Assembly: GCF_021869765.1 (NCBI RefSeq)
Contig: NZ_CP084580.1
Span: forward strand, 2,728,001 to 2,792,000
Direction: 5' to 3'
Source of the DNA: Chryseobacterium sp. MEBOG06
Lineage (GTDB): Bacteria; Bacteroidota; Bacteroidia; Flavobacteriales; Weeksellaceae
Length of the DNA stretch: 64,000 bases
Part shown: piece by piece, positions 8,971 through 17,452 of the stretch
How positions within the stretch are numbered: the first letter of the stretch is position 1
Layout: each line of letters starts with the position of its first letter
The notes under the pieces: model-generated
Told to the model about the DNA's origin: nothing
Database searches by the model: none
What the model saw: the letters and a program-made list of their open reading frames with translations, nothing else
Position numbers and translations under genes: made by a program

Positions 8971-9648
8971 TTAGTTTCCTCCGAATTTGAAACCAACACC
9001 TATCTGAACGAAGCTATTTTTCAGGGTTCCATTTTCACCATCTTGTTTTTTCATCAGGTTAGAAACTCCTAAGTTATACCTTGCGTCAAAGAACAATCCA
9101 TTTTCAAGAGTATATTCAGCACCTACAAATGGAGCTAAATTTAATTTATTCATGTGATCTTTAACATCTTCTGTTTCAGTGGTAGAATCAGAAGTAGTTT
9201 GACCGCCTGCTGTTCCTGTAATATCAGCTGTCACTTTTATTTTTGCCGAAGTAATAATTCCCACATTAAGTCCTGCTGCAAATGCCAAGTTTTCTGTAGC
9301 ATAATATTTAGCACTCACAGGAATCTGTACAGTTCCTATTTTCCAGTCTGACTTTTCAGTACCTGTAACAGTAGCTCCCATTATGCTGTAAGAAACAGTC
9401 TCTTCTTGTTTCCCACCTATTGGAGAATACAATACCTCTCCCTGTACTGCAAGCTTATCGTTGAATTTATATTCAGCCATTACACCAGCATAGAAAGTAG
9501 ATTTTGCATCAAACTTGTAAGTAGTTCCTTCGCCAGTTGCTTTAAGCATTGATAAAGAGTAACCTGCTTTAGGTCCAAATTTAAATTCCTGAGCGTTTGC
9601 GTTAATTCCCATAACAGCGACTGCTGCAACAAGTATAAGTTTTTTCAT
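8971..9648 (-). CDS. Outer-membrane beta-barrel protein (porin family, PorT-like domain)
   Basis: 225 residues with a Sec signal peptide ending NANAQ, followed by GPKAGYSLSMLK, the usual first strand of the flavobacterial outer-membrane beta-barrel domain. Later strands include GEVLYSPIGGKQ and IPVSAKYYATENLAFAAGLNVG, and the end is VQIGVGFKFGGN. It is the intact homologue of the frameshifted gene at 5656-6323 and shows what that gene should encode. A TTG-N19-TAGTTTTG promoter lies just upstream. Function unknown beyond surface location. Confidence 0.88.
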   Translation of the reverse strand: MKKLILVAAVAVMGINANAQEFKFGPKAGYSLSMLKATGEGTTYKFDAKSTFYAGVMAEYKFNDKLAVQGEVLYSPIGGKQEETVSYSIMGATVTGTEKSDWKIGTVQIPVSAKYYATENLAFAAGLNVGIITSAKIKVTADITGTAGGQTTSDSTTETEDVKDHMNKLNLAPFVGAEYTLENGLFFDARYNLGVSNLMKKQDGENGTLKNSFVQIGVGFKFGGN

Positions 9649-9676
9649 TGTATATTAGTTTTTACATTTAAGGATG

Positions 9677-9706
9677 CAAAACTAATTATTTTTTTCAAAT
9701 TAACAA
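9677..9706 (-). promoter_or_regulatory. Promoter of the 8971-9648 gene
   Basis: Minus-strand TTG (9704-9706), 19-base spacer and TAGTTTTG (9677-9684), 28 bases before the ATG. Confidence 0.55.
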
Positions 9707-9765
9707 ATTTAATAATCATTATTCATGGTTAATAAAAGGTTAACGACACTTTTACTTATTTAGAA

Positions 9766-10725
9766 TCAATCATTTCTCAGCCTCTTTTCTTCATCATTAT
9801 AAGCCAGAATAATTTTTCTTACCACAGGATGTCTCACAACATCTTCTTCTGTAAGGTGTACAAAACCGATTTCATTCACTCCGTTTAAAATTCTCATCGC
9901 TTCCTTCAGCCCGGATTGCTGGTTTTTTGGTAAATCAACCTGGCTAGGATCTCCTGTAATGATAAACTTCGCATTCATCCCCATTCTCGTAAGGAACATT
10001 TTCATCTGAGCATGCGTAGTATTCTGTGCTTCATCAAGGATAACGAAGGCATCATCCAGAGTACGCCCTCTCATAAATGCCAATGGGGCTACTTCAATTA
10101 CCTTTTTCTCCATAAAGCCTTCCAGCTTTTCATGAGGAATCATATCACGAAGTGCATCATATAGTGGCTGCAAATACGGATCCAGCTTTTCTTTAAGATC
10201 TCCCGGTAAAAACCCTAGGCTCTCCCCTGCCTCTACAGCAGGTCTTGTAAGCACAATTCTTTTTACTTCTTTATCCCTCAAAGCTCTTGCTGCCAAAGCA
10301 ACACTGGTATACGTTTTTCCAGTTCCTGCAGGGCCAATGGCAAAAACCATATCTTTTTTCTCTGTTTCCTTAACCAGTTTTTTAAGATTAGTGGTCTTAG
10401 CTTTAATTATCTTACCGTTTACCCCTTTTACAATAATATCCTGGTCAAAGATCAGATGTTTCTCATTTTCATCTTTAATATTCAGGATATTTTCGACGTC
10501 TTTGAGCTCTATTGAATTATTTTTAGAGATGAATTTTACGATATCATCCAATTTTATTTTCAATATATCTAAAGCTTCCTGATTCCCAATGGCAAAGATA
10601 AAATGGTCTCTTCCTGTAATTTTAATGGTTGGAAAGCTTGATTTTAGTAGGTTGAAATATTGGTTATTAACTCCATAGAAGATTTTTTTATCGAGATCTT
10701 CCAAATCATACGTTAATTCAAACAT
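9766..10725 (-). CDS. phoH: PhoH-like ATPase
   Basis: Cytoplasmic P-loop ATPase of the PhoH family, linked to RNA metabolism and often found with RNA-binding partners. The 319 residues comprise an N-terminal KH-like region and then the ATPase core with Walker A GPAGTGKT, LTRPAVEAGESLGFLPGD and the acidic Walker B region FVILDEAQN, followed by ITGDPSQVDLP. Motifs and length are complete. It is divergently transcribed from the SAM hydrolase-like gene at 10860, and both have TAnnTTTG boxes in the shared gap. Confidence 0.95.
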   Translation of the reverse strand: MFELTYDLEDLDKKIFYGVNNQYFNLLKSSFPTIKITGRDHFIFAIGNQEALDILKIKLDDIVKFISKNNSIELKDVENILNIKDENEKHLIFDQDIIVKGVNGKIIKAKTTNLKKLVKETEKKDMVFAIGPAGTGKTYTSVALAARALRDKEVKRIVLTRPAVEAGESLGFLPGDLKEKLDPYLQPLYDALRDMIPHEKLEGFMEKKVIEVAPLAFMRGRTLDDAFVILDEAQNTTHAQMKMFLTRMGMNAKFIITGDPSQVDLPKNQQSGLKEAMRILNGVNEIGFVHLTEEDVVRHPVVRKIILAYNDEEKRLRND

Positions 10726-10768
10726 GCAGTATTTTTATTTATTAGATTTTAAAATTAAAGATTTTTTT

Positions 10769-10796
10769 CAAATTTATATCAAATTCTTTTCAACAA
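10769..10796 (-). promoter_or_regulatory. Promoter of phoH
   Basis: Minus-strand TTG (10794-10796), 17-base spacer and TAAATTTG (10769-10776), upstream of the phoH ATG at 10725. Confidence 0.5.
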
Positions 10797-10823
10797 TCTT
10801 TCGGGCTTTCTTTTTATTTTAAA

Positions 10824-10831
10824 TAACTTTG
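10824..10831 (+). promoter_or_regulatory. -7 box of the SAM hydrolase-like gene
   Basis: TAACTTTG, 28 bases before the ATG at 10860; no TTG at the expected spacing. Confidence 0.4.
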
Positions 10832-10859
10832 CAAGACTACACTATTCTAGAAATTGCTC

Positions 10860-11687
10860 ATGTCAATTATTACCCTTACTTCGGATTTCGGAAATTTAGA
10901 TTACAGAGTTGCCGCTGTGAAAGGCAAAATTCTGTCTCTAAATCCTGAGGTTAATATTATTGATATAACCCACGATATCCAGGCATTCAACCTTATACAA
11001 ACTTCATATATTGTAAGAAATGCTTACAAATATTTTCCAAAAGGAAGTATTCATATCCTTTCGGTAGACAGTTTTTACCACAAATCAAGAAAAAATATCC
11101 TTTATAAAGCTGATGATTCCTACTTTTTGGCGGCGGACAATGGTCTTTTAAGTCTGATATTTTTTGATATTAAACCCGAAGCGATCTATGAGCTTACCCT
11201 CAATAACCGCTTTGATGATATTATCAATTTTACTTCTACAGACATTTTTGTTCCTGCAGCAGTGCATCTTGCCAATGGCGGACTTCCTGAAGTGATAGGA
11301 CGAAAAATAGATACTGCGAAGGAACTGATGTTTCCCAAACCGGTACACAATGAATCTGAGGGAATGATCATTGGAGAAGTCACTTATATTGATAATTTCG
11401 GAAATATAATATCAAATATCAACAAAGATTTTTTTGAAAATATCAGCAAAGGATACAATGCCTTTACTATAAAATTCAGAAACCTCAGTCTTTCCCGTAT
11501 ATTTTCCAGCCATACGGAAGTGGTTTCGGACTGGGAAAGAGAAACGGAATTTCATGGGCAGTCTGCGGCAATCTTCAATGATAGTCAGTTCCTGGAGCTT
11601 TCTATCTATAAAGGGAGCAAAAAAAACGGGGCTAAAAGCCTGTTTGGATTGAATGTAGGCGAAAATATTTACATTGAATTCAGCTAA
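10860..11687 (+). CDS. S-adenosyl-L-methionine hydrolase / hydroxide adenosyltransferase family (DUF62)
   Basis: Family enzymes split SAM into adenosine and methionine using water. They are related to SAM-dependent chlorinases and fluorinases, but most bacterial members are hydrolases. The 275-residue protein starts TLTSDFGNLDYRVAAVKG, with the conserved N-terminal Asp, continues with NPEVNIIDITHDI, and has YIDNFGNIISNI in the C-terminal part. I start it at the ATG at 10860 because the homology begins there; a TTG two codons earlier is possible. Halogenase activity should not be assumed. Confidence 0.88.
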   Translation: MSIITLTSDFGNLDYRVAAVKGKILSLNPEVNIIDITHDIQAFNLIQTSYIVRNAYKYFPKGSIHILSVDSFYHKSRKNILYKADDSYFLAADNGLLSLIFFDIKPEAIYELTLNNRFDDIINFTSTDIFVPAAVHLANGGLPEVIGRKIDTAKELMFPKPVHNESEGMIIGEVTYIDNFGNIISNINKDFFENISKGYNAFTIKFRNLSLSRIFSSHTEVVSDWERETEFHGQSAAIFNDSQFLELSIYKGSKKNGAKSLFGLNVGENIYIEFS

Positions 11688-11722
11688 AATTATATATTTC
11701 ATAAAAAAACCGATTTTTTTTA

Positions 11723-11730
11723 TATATTTG
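11723..11730 (+). promoter_or_regulatory. -7 box of the E2 gene
   Basis: TATATTTG, 20 bases before the ATG at 11751. Confidence 0.45.
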
Positions 11731-11750
11731 TCAAAATCTAAAAATCAAAA

Positions 11751-13043
11751 ATGGCAGAATACAAATTATTGCTTCCTTCCATGGGAGAAGGTGTTATGGA
11801 AGCGACAATTATCACTTGGTTATTCAATGAAGGTGATAACGTAAAAGAGGATGACTCCGTAGTAGAAATTGCAACAGATAAAGTAGATTCAGACGTACCG
11901 ACACCAGTTTCGGGGAAAATTGTAAAAATTTTAAAGCAAAAAGACGAAGTTGCAAAAGTAGGCGAAGCCATTGCGATTTTAGAAATTGAAGGAGAAGGTT
12001 CTGTTTCTGAGGAAGTAAAAACAGAAACTCCGGCTGCCACTCCGGATACTGAAACTTTAAGCACTATTGAACAGCCCTTGCAGACTGTTCCTGCAAACGT
12101 AGAATTTTCAGGAGATCTTTATCTTTCTCCGCTTGTAAAATCAATTGCACAACAGGAAAATATTTCTGAAGCTGAGCTGAAATCCATCAAAGGAAGCGGT
12201 TTAGAAGGAAGAATCACTAAAGAAGATATACTGGCATACGTTGCCAACAGAGGTAAGCAGCCAGCTCAACAAGCACCAGCATCTACTCCAAAACCTGCAG
12301 TTTCTGCTCCGGCAGCTACTATTCCGGTAAATGCAGGTGATGAGATCATTCCAATGGACAGAATGAGAAAGATCATTGCTGAGAACATGGTGAAAGCAAA
12401 ACAAATTGCTCCACATGTAACCTCTTTCATTGAAACGGACGTTACCAACGTTGTAAAATGGAGAAACAAAAACAAAGCGATCTTCGAAAAACGTGAAGGT
12501 GAAAAACTTACTTTCATGCCGATTTTCGTGAAAGCTGTAGTAAAAGCTATTCAGGATTTCCCTATGATCAATGTTTCTGTAAGCGGTGAGAACATCATCA
12601 AAAAGAAAAACATCAATATAGGTATGGCTACTGCCCTGCCAGACGGAAATCTTATCGTTCCTGTTATCAAGAATGCTGATCAGCTTTCTCTTTCAGGTCT
12701 TGCAAAAGCAATCAACGACTTAGCTTACAGAGCAAGAAACAAAAAACTAAGACCTGAAGATACTCAGGGAGCAACGTATACAATTTCTAACGTAGGAAGT
12801 TTTGGAAACCTTATGGGGACGCCAATTATTCCTCAGCCTCAGGTGGCTATCCTTGCCATTGGAGCTATCGTTAAAAAACCTGCAGTTCTTGAAACGGCTG
12901 ATGGAGATGTAATTGCGATCAGAAACCTGATGTTTATGTCTCACTCATATGATCACAGAGTAGTAGACGGATCTTTAGGTGGAATGATGCTGAAACATGT
13001 TCATGATTATCTTGAGAACTGGGATCTGAATACAGAAGTATAA
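11751..13043 (+). CDS. 2-oxoacid dehydrogenase complex E2, dihydrolipoyl acyltransferase
   Basis: Core acyltransferase of a 2-oxoacid dehydrogenase complex. The 430 residues hold a lipoyl domain with lipoyl-lysine Lys44 in ATDKVDSDVP, a peripheral subunit-binding domain around residues 122-164 (LSPLVKSIAQQ to GRITKEDILAYV), Ala/Pro-rich linkers and a C-terminal catalytic domain with SYDHRVVDGSLGG. No E1 or E3 gene is adjacent. The sequence best resembles the branched-chain or pyruvate-type E2 found standing alone in flavobacteria; the 2-oxoglutarate E2 is a separate gene (28603-29856). The substrate is therefore uncertain. Confidence 0.92.
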   Translation: MAEYKLLLPSMGEGVMEATIITWLFNEGDNVKEDDSVVEIATDKVDSDVPTPVSGKIVKILKQKDEVAKVGEAIAILEIEGEGSVSEEVKTETPAATPDTETLSTIEQPLQTVPANVEFSGDLYLSPLVKSIAQQENISEAELKSIKGSGLEGRITKEDILAYVANRGKQPAQQAPASTPKPAVSAPAATIPVNAGDEIIPMDRMRKIIAENMVKAKQIAPHVTSFIETDVTNVVKWRNKNKAIFEKREGEKLTFMPIFVKAVVKAIQDFPMINVSVSGENIIKKKNINIGMATALPDGNLIVPVIKNADQLSLSGLAKAINDLAYRARNKKLRPEDTQGATYTISNVGSFGNLMGTPIIPQPQVAILAIGAIVKKPAVLETADGDVIAIRNLMFMSHSYDHRVVDGSLGGMMLKHVHDYLENWDLNTEV

Positions 13044-13113
13044 AAGAACAGAAATAACTCCTCTGGAATTGAATCCAAAACAGAATTTTAACTAATAACG
13101 AAAACACCTGAAG

Positions 13114-13305
13114 ATGAAAAACGCAACATTAATCGCAATAATTTCATTAAGTCTCATTATTCTTATTGACCTTATACAGTTTGTTGGCAGCTTTTGGGAT
13201 TTATACTCTATGGAGATATACCGTGTTTTTGGTGTTTTAAATCTTATTGGATTTATTGGAATACTGCAGTTTTTTGTCAAATTATACAATAAACAAAAGG
13301 AATGA
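13114..13305 (+). CDS. Small two-span membrane protein
   Basis: 63 residues with two hydrophobic helices (about residues 5-25 and 38-56) and a basic tail, NKQKE. No recognised domain. Its last bases overlap the start of the next gene by four (ATGA), so the two are probably translated together. The start at 13114 gives the expected Lys-flanked first helix. Function unknown; likely an inner-membrane partner of the next protein. Confidence 0.7.
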   Translation: MKNATLIAIISLSLIILIDLIQFVGSFWDLYSMEIYRVFGVLNLIGFIGILQFFVKLYNKQKE

Positions 13306-13649
13306 GTCCGGAATTAAGAGAGCTTTTTGAAATCAAACAGGACGAAGAAACAAACAAGCAGCCTGATAATCAAAATGTAATAAATCATATTTTGATACGT
13401 CTCGCAGTAATAATTTCCGGAACTATTGTTTTCGTTATTGCCATGAGCCGGGCAAAGGGATGGGATGGGCTAGCGTACTTAATCTTTATGATGGCCTTCC
13501 ATGGACTTTGGTTTCTCTTCATTGTTATTGAAACAGTTGTTCTTGAGAATAAACGCAAATCCAGGCTCAGAAATGTTAATTTAATTTTCATAGGTGTTCT
13601 GTTATTAATCTACGGTATAGGAGCTGCCCTTCTATTCGGTGGGTCTTAA
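13302..13649 (+). CDS. Small membrane protein, partner of the preceding gene
   Basis: A 115-residue protein with a polar N-terminus (about 28 residues, acidic) and three predicted membrane helices (about 29-48, 56-77 and 90-111). No motif that I recognise. It overlaps the upstream gene by four bases and is followed by a strong terminator, so the two genes make one short operon. Function unknown. Confidence 0.72.
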   Translation: MSPELRELFEIKQDEETNKQPDNQNVINHILIRLAVIISGTIVFVIAMSRAKGWDGLAYLIFMMAFHGLWFLFIVIETVVLENKRKSRLRNVNLIFIGVLLLIYGIGAALLFGGS

Positions 13650-13660
13650 ATATAAAGCAT

Positions 13661-13688
13661 AAAGCTTCCCCACCGGGAAGCTTTTTTT
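13661..13688 (+). terminator. Terminator of the small membrane protein operon
   Basis: AAAGCTTCCC / GGGAAGCTTT hairpin with a four-base loop and a run of seven T. Confidence 0.85.
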
Positions 13689-13817
13689 GTTTGAGCCACA
13701 AATTCAGAAATCTGTTTGACCGCACTTTGCGTTTTTTTTATTGGGAGGCTGCCTTTATTACTCTTTGAATCATAGAATTTCATGAAATAGTTTTATCTTT
13801 AATAAAATATTTCACCA

Positions 13818-14444
13818 ATGGAGCTTGATTTTAGAAAACTATATGTGACCAAATTGTTTGATTTTTCTAAACAAGAAGAAGAATTGATTTTTCAGGTTTA
13901 TGATGCCTTATTGGAAATGTATGATATTTCGGTTGTCAATATTGAAGATTCTCCTTATCAGAAATTCAGTTCTGAAACAGTAGATTTTCTAAAAGAGCCA
14001 AAGATCTGCTACGCTGTCACTGATAAAGATAAAAGGACAGAGTTCTATCTATTTATCATCAATAAAATCAGTCCTTCATTCCGGTGGGTCCGTACCACTG
14101 ACAAGTATGATACCTTAGAAATTTGGGGATTAAAAAAACTGAGTGAAGACTTTGGTTTTATATCCATCAACAAAAAGAAGCTTACCGATAAAATAGCGGG
14201 GATTTTCAGCAGCTTTAATATTAATTTTAAAGAAAACAGGGATTTCAAAGATTTTTACGTGCTGGGAAGTGATCCTTATAAAACGATGACCTTTTTAAAT
14301 CCGGAAAGAAAGAAAACTATACAGTCTGTTGCTGATGGAAGTTTCAGCCTTGAAGTTAAAAATGATATATTATCTTTTGGATTCCCAAAAACACTGAGTA
14401 TTGATAATGCTCTGGCTATATCAAAATTTTTAGAAAAAATCTGA
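13818..14444 (+). CDS. Hypothetical cytoplasmic protein
   Basis: 208 residues, no signal peptide or membrane span, mixed alpha/beta composition. The C-terminal part (FKDFYVLGSDPYKTMTFLNPE, then a strand pair ending SFGFPK) loosely recalls the last domain of DUF3137-type proteins, but this is only an impression. It lies 42 bp upstream of the ClC channel gene on the same strand and may share its transcript. I cannot assign a function. Confidence 0.7.
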   Translation: MELDFRKLYVTKLFDFSKQEEELIFQVYDALLEMYDISVVNIEDSPYQKFSSETVDFLKEPKICYAVTDKDKRTEFYLFIINKISPSFRWVRTTDKYDTLEIWGLKKLSEDFGFISINKKKLTDKIAGIFSSFNINFKENRDFKDFYVLGSDPYKTMTFLNPERKKTIQSVADGSFSLEVKNDILSFGFPKTLSIDNALAISKFLEKI

Positions 14445-14486
14445 TTTTCGTTTTTTTGCCGTAATTTCATCTCACAAAACTAACAA

Positions 14487-15842
14487 ATGCTGAAATTTTT
14501 CACCTCCATACGGGAGGCTCTTAAAAATTCCTTTGACAATATCAGGAATGAACAGCTGAAGAACAACCTGCTTCAGGCTATTCCTTTCTGGATTGCCTCT
14601 GTTATTACCGGTTTTTTCGCTGTACTCTATGCGAAGGTATTCGCCTGGGGTGAAAATTTTATGAATTTTATCTTTGACTGGCATGCCTGGATGATCTTCA
14701 TTATCGCTCCTATTGGGTTTGTACTTTCATGGTGGCTGGTAAAAGAATTCGCTCCCAATGCCAAAGGAAGCGGGATTCCACAAGTTATGGCTGCGGTAGA
14801 ACTTGCCAATCCGAAAGAGCATACGAAAATCCGAAGCCTTCTAAGCATTAAAATTATTTTTTTCAAAATTCTGTCCTCGGTTATTTTAGTTATAGGAGGA
14901 GGCGCTGTAGGACGTGAAGGACCCACTATTCAAATTGCAGGTTCTGTTTTCAGAAAAGTCAACGAGTACCTTCCCGAGTGGTGGCCCAAAATTTCGAAGA
15001 AGAACATGATTATGACCGGTGCGGCTGCGGGTCTTGCGGCGGCTTTTAATACTCCTTTGGGAGGAATTGTATTTGCTGTTGAAGAACTGTCAAAAACGCA
15101 TATCAATTACTTTAAAACAGCTCTGTTCACTGCTGTTATTATTGCAGGCTTAACAGCTCAGACCTTAGCAGGATCTTATTTGTATTTAGGATATCCCAAA
15201 ACAAATGATGTATCTTTAATGGTTATGTTTCCCATCATTCTTGTTGCAGCTACAGCCGGCATTTTTGCCAGCCAGCTTTCGGTGATTATGCTTAAAATCA
15301 ATGGCTGGAAAAAGAAAACCCTGAAAACAGATAAAGCCAATGTAGTATTTTTAGTTATTTGTGCTTTAATTATTGCATCGATTGCTTATTTTATCAACAG
15401 AGAAATTCTGGGTTCCGGGAAAGAAATTATGGAACGTGTTCTTTTTACCAAAAACAAACACGAAGACTGGTACGTCCCTGTTTTAAGGATGCTTGGCCCT
15501 GCCCTGTCTTTTACATCAGGTGGTGCCGGTGGTATTTTTGCTCCGGCTCTTACCGCCGGAGCAAGTATTGGTTCCGTCATTTCAGGAGCTATTCATTTAA
15601 CAGCTAACGAAACCAATGTCGTTATTCTGGCGGGAATGGTAGCTTTTCTTACCGGAATTACAAGAGCACCATTTACATCTGCTATTATCGTTTTAGAAAT
15701 GACCGACAGGCATTCATTAATCTTTCATCTCATGCTTGCCGGAATGGTTTCTTCTATCGCCTCTATCCTGATAAGCAGACATTCTTTATATGATGTACTG
15801 AAGGTTAATTTTTTGAAGGAAATTAGGGGAAAAGATAATTGA
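14487..15842 (+). CDS. ClC-family chloride channel / H+-Cl- antiporter
   Basis: Integral inner-membrane anion transporter of 451 residues with about ten or more hydrophobic helices. The three ion-pathway motifs are present: GSGIPQ, GREGPT (with the gating glutamate) and GGIFAPAL. A gating Glu is kept in transporters and most channels, so exchange versus channel activity cannot be settled. There is no C-terminal CBS pair, making it the short bacterial form. The final codons run directly into the heptanucleotide repeat array at 15834, so the repeat supplies the last residues and the stop. Confidence 0.93.
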   Translation: MLKFFTSIREALKNSFDNIRNEQLKNNLLQAIPFWIASVITGFFAVLYAKVFAWGENFMNFIFDWHAWMIFIIAPIGFVLSWWLVKEFAPNAKGSGIPQVMAAVELANPKEHTKIRSLLSIKIIFFKILSSVILVIGGGAVGREGPTIQIAGSVFRKVNEYLPEWWPKISKKNMIMTGAAAGLAAAFNTPLGGIVFAVEELSKTHINYFKTALFTAVIIAGLTAQTLAGSYLYLGYPKTNDVSLMVMFPIILVAATAGIFASQLSVIMLKINGWKKKTLKTDKANVVFLVICALIIASIAYFINREILGSGKEIMERVLFTKNKHEDWYVPVLRMLGPALSFTSGGAGGIFAPALTAGASIGSVISGAIHLTANETNVVILAGMVAFLTGITRAPFTSAIIVLEMTDRHSLIFHLMLAGMVSSIASILISRHSLYDVLKVNFLKEIRGKDN

Positions 15843-15896
15843 TAATTGATAATTGATAATTGATAATTGATAATTGATAATTGATAATTGATAATT
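15834..15896. repeat. Nine tandem copies of GATAATT
   Basis: A perfect heptamer array, nine units of GATAATT, overlapping the end of the ClC gene (the stop TGA at 15840-15842 is made by the repeat). A shorter array of the same unit occurs at 55113-55145. Confidence 0.95.
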
Positions 15897-15918
15897 GAAA
15901 TTATTTCTCATTCAGCTT

Positions 15919-16512
15919 CTACTCCTTTTTTAGCATAATTCTTAAATCCTTCATTGCTTCCAACAGATTGGCTGCAGCCTCATAATCCGTCATCTTGATG
16001 ACCAGTTTTTTAAGTTCTCTTTTTAATTTGCTGATTTCATAAGTTACAATATTCAAATAGGCAATATTATCTTTTCTTTTTGAAAGTTCATGAAAGGCAA
16101 CTACTTTACTTAGATCCCAGAGGTTACCTTCATGCACAATTTTACCTTTTTTATTCAAAGAATTGATCTTAATATGATCACCTTCAAAATAAGCCTTTAG
16201 GGACAGATCATTTCTATCCCTGTCAATTCCGTACTCGTTTATTTGGGATATCATAAAGTTTCTGGCTTCATCTGCAGTCTTATATTTCCCCATAACTTCT
16301 GTTTTACCATTATTGTAAGTTATTTGATAAATTTCAGATTTGTCTAATGAGTGAGTTGGGCCATCAGGATTATCTTTATAGGTAATATTTGAACTCCCTA
16401 TTTCTAAAAGTTTGATATCCATAGAGGTTCCGTTTTTTCTGGAAATTATGTCTTGGGAATAACATGATATTGCCATTAATAATAATGGAAAAACATAATT
16501 TTTAGCTCTCAT
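15919..16512 (-). CDS. Secreted hypothetical protein
   Basis: About 197 residues starting MRAKNYVFPLLLMAISCYSQD, a signal peptide whose Cys could also serve as an atypical lipobox. The mature part contains SRKNGTSMDIKLLEIGSSNITYK and SEIYQITYNNGKTEV, a short beta-rich unit common in flavobacterial secreted proteins that report a DUF-type domain, then a Lys/Glu-rich helical end. I start it at 16512, not the upstream ATG at 16554, because the signal peptide begins there. Function unknown. Confidence 0.75.
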   Translation of the reverse strand: MRAKNYVFPLLLMAISCYSQDIISRKNGTSMDIKLLEIGSSNITYKDNPDGPTHSLDKSEIYQITYNNGKTEVMGKYKTADEARNFMISQINEYGIDRDRNDLSLKAYFEGDHIKINSLNKKGKIVHEGNLWDLSKVVAFHELSKRKDNIAYLNIVTYEISKLKRELKKLVIKMTDYEAAANLLEAMKDLRIMLKKE

Positions 16513-16599
16513 AATGAAAAGTCTTAGGTATGAAAATACAAAAACATCAATCATCCGTCAGCAGAAAAGTGAAAACTATCAATTATTACGCTCCCACTG

Positions 16600-16630
16600 T
16601 TGTATATTACAAATATATTCTCTAATTTTG
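16600..16630 (+). promoter_or_regulatory. Promoter of rpsF-rpsR-rplI
   Basis: TTG (16600-16602), 20-base spacer and TAATTTTG (16623-16630), 34 bases before the rpsF ATG. Confidence 0.6.
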
Positions 16631-16664
16631 CACCTCGAAATAATTAACAAATTCATTTAACATT

Positions 16665-17006
16665 ATGAACAATTACGAAACTGTTTTCATTTTAACTCCC
16701 GTTCTATCTGAGGCACAGGTAGAGGAAGCAGTGAACAAGTATGTAGATCTTATCAAAGAAAAGAACTGCGAAATCATTGCTAAAGAAAACTGGGGATTAA
16801 AAAAACTAGCTTACCCAATCCAATTGAAAAAGAATGGGTTCTATACTTTAATCGAATTTAAAGGAGAAGGTACTGTAGTAGCTGACTTAGAATTAGCATT
16901 CAAACGTGACGAAAGAGTAATCCGTTACCTAACTACAAAACTTGACAAGCACGCTGTTGAGTACGCTGTAACTAGAAGAGCTAAAGTAAAAGCAGCTAAA
17001 GCTTAA
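16665..17006 (+). CDS. rpsF: 30S ribosomal protein S6
   Basis: 113 residues; small-subunit protein that pairs with S18 in the platform. The N-terminus [20 protein letters not shown] and the central [22 protein letters not shown] are characteristic, and the C-terminal basic tail is short. It heads the standard rpsF-rpsR-rplI operon, 32 bp before rpsR, with a good TTG/TAATTTTG promoter upstream. Secure. Confidence 0.98.
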   Translation: MNNYETVFILTPVLSEAQVEEAVNKYVDLIKEKNCEIIAKENWGLKKLAYPIQLKKNGFYTLIEFKGEGTVVADLELAFKRDERVIRYLTTKLDKHAVEYAVTRRAKVKAAKA

Positions 17007-17038
17007 TTATTAACCCTATTTTTTAAAAAAGACAAGAC

Positions 17039-17341
17039 ATGGCAATAGATGAAATGGCTAAACAAGCCTCTGCAGGAGGAGAATCAGAAGTAAAATTCCT
17101 TACTCCACTTGATATCAATACAAAATCTGAAAAGAAATATTGTAGATTCAAAAAATACGGAATTAAGCACGTTGACTACAAAGATGCTGATTTCTTATTA
17201 CAATTCGTAAACGAGCAAGGTAAAATCTTACCAAGAAGATACACTGGAACTTCTTTAAAATATCAAAGAAAAGTTTCTGCTGCTATCAAAAGAGCAAGAC
17301 ACCTTTCTTTACTACCTTACGTAGCTGACTTATTGAAATAA
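17039..17341 (+). CDS. rpsR: 30S ribosomal protein S18
   Basis: 100 residues, slightly longer at the N-terminus (an acidic extension of about 20 residues) than the ~75-residue enterobacterial form, as is usual in Bacteroidota. The core [22 protein letters not shown] and [25 protein letters not shown] is diagnostic. It is followed by a hairpin before rplI, which may reduce read-through. Confidence 0.98.
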   Translation: MAIDEMAKQASAGGESEVKFLTPLDINTKSEKKYCRFKKYGIKHVDYKDADFLLQFVNEQGKILPRRYTGTSLKYQRKVSAAIKRARHLSLLPYVADLLK

Positions 17342-17356
17342 GACAAAAAAATAAAT

Positions 17357-17382
17357 AAAAGAAGAGGGCAACCTCTTCTTTT
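17357..17382 (+). terminator. Hairpin between rpsR and rplI
   Basis: Eleven-base stem AAAAGAAGAGG / CCTCTTCTTTT with a GCAA tetraloop. The T-run is short, so partial termination or mRNA end protection is as likely as full termination. GCAA is a stable GNRA loop. Confidence 0.65.
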
Positions 17383-17452
17383 GTTGCTGAATAAATAATT
17401 AATTCTAACTTGATTTTGGATCACTCTAAAATCTAAAAAAAGGACAACAACA

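Noticed and set aside
10860..11687. Calling the DUF62 gene a chlorinase or fluorinase
   Set aside because: Most family members hydrolyse SAM, and halide-specific residues could not be judged here.
15834..15896. CRISPR array
   Set aside because: The units are 7 bases with no spacers; it is a simple tandem repeat.
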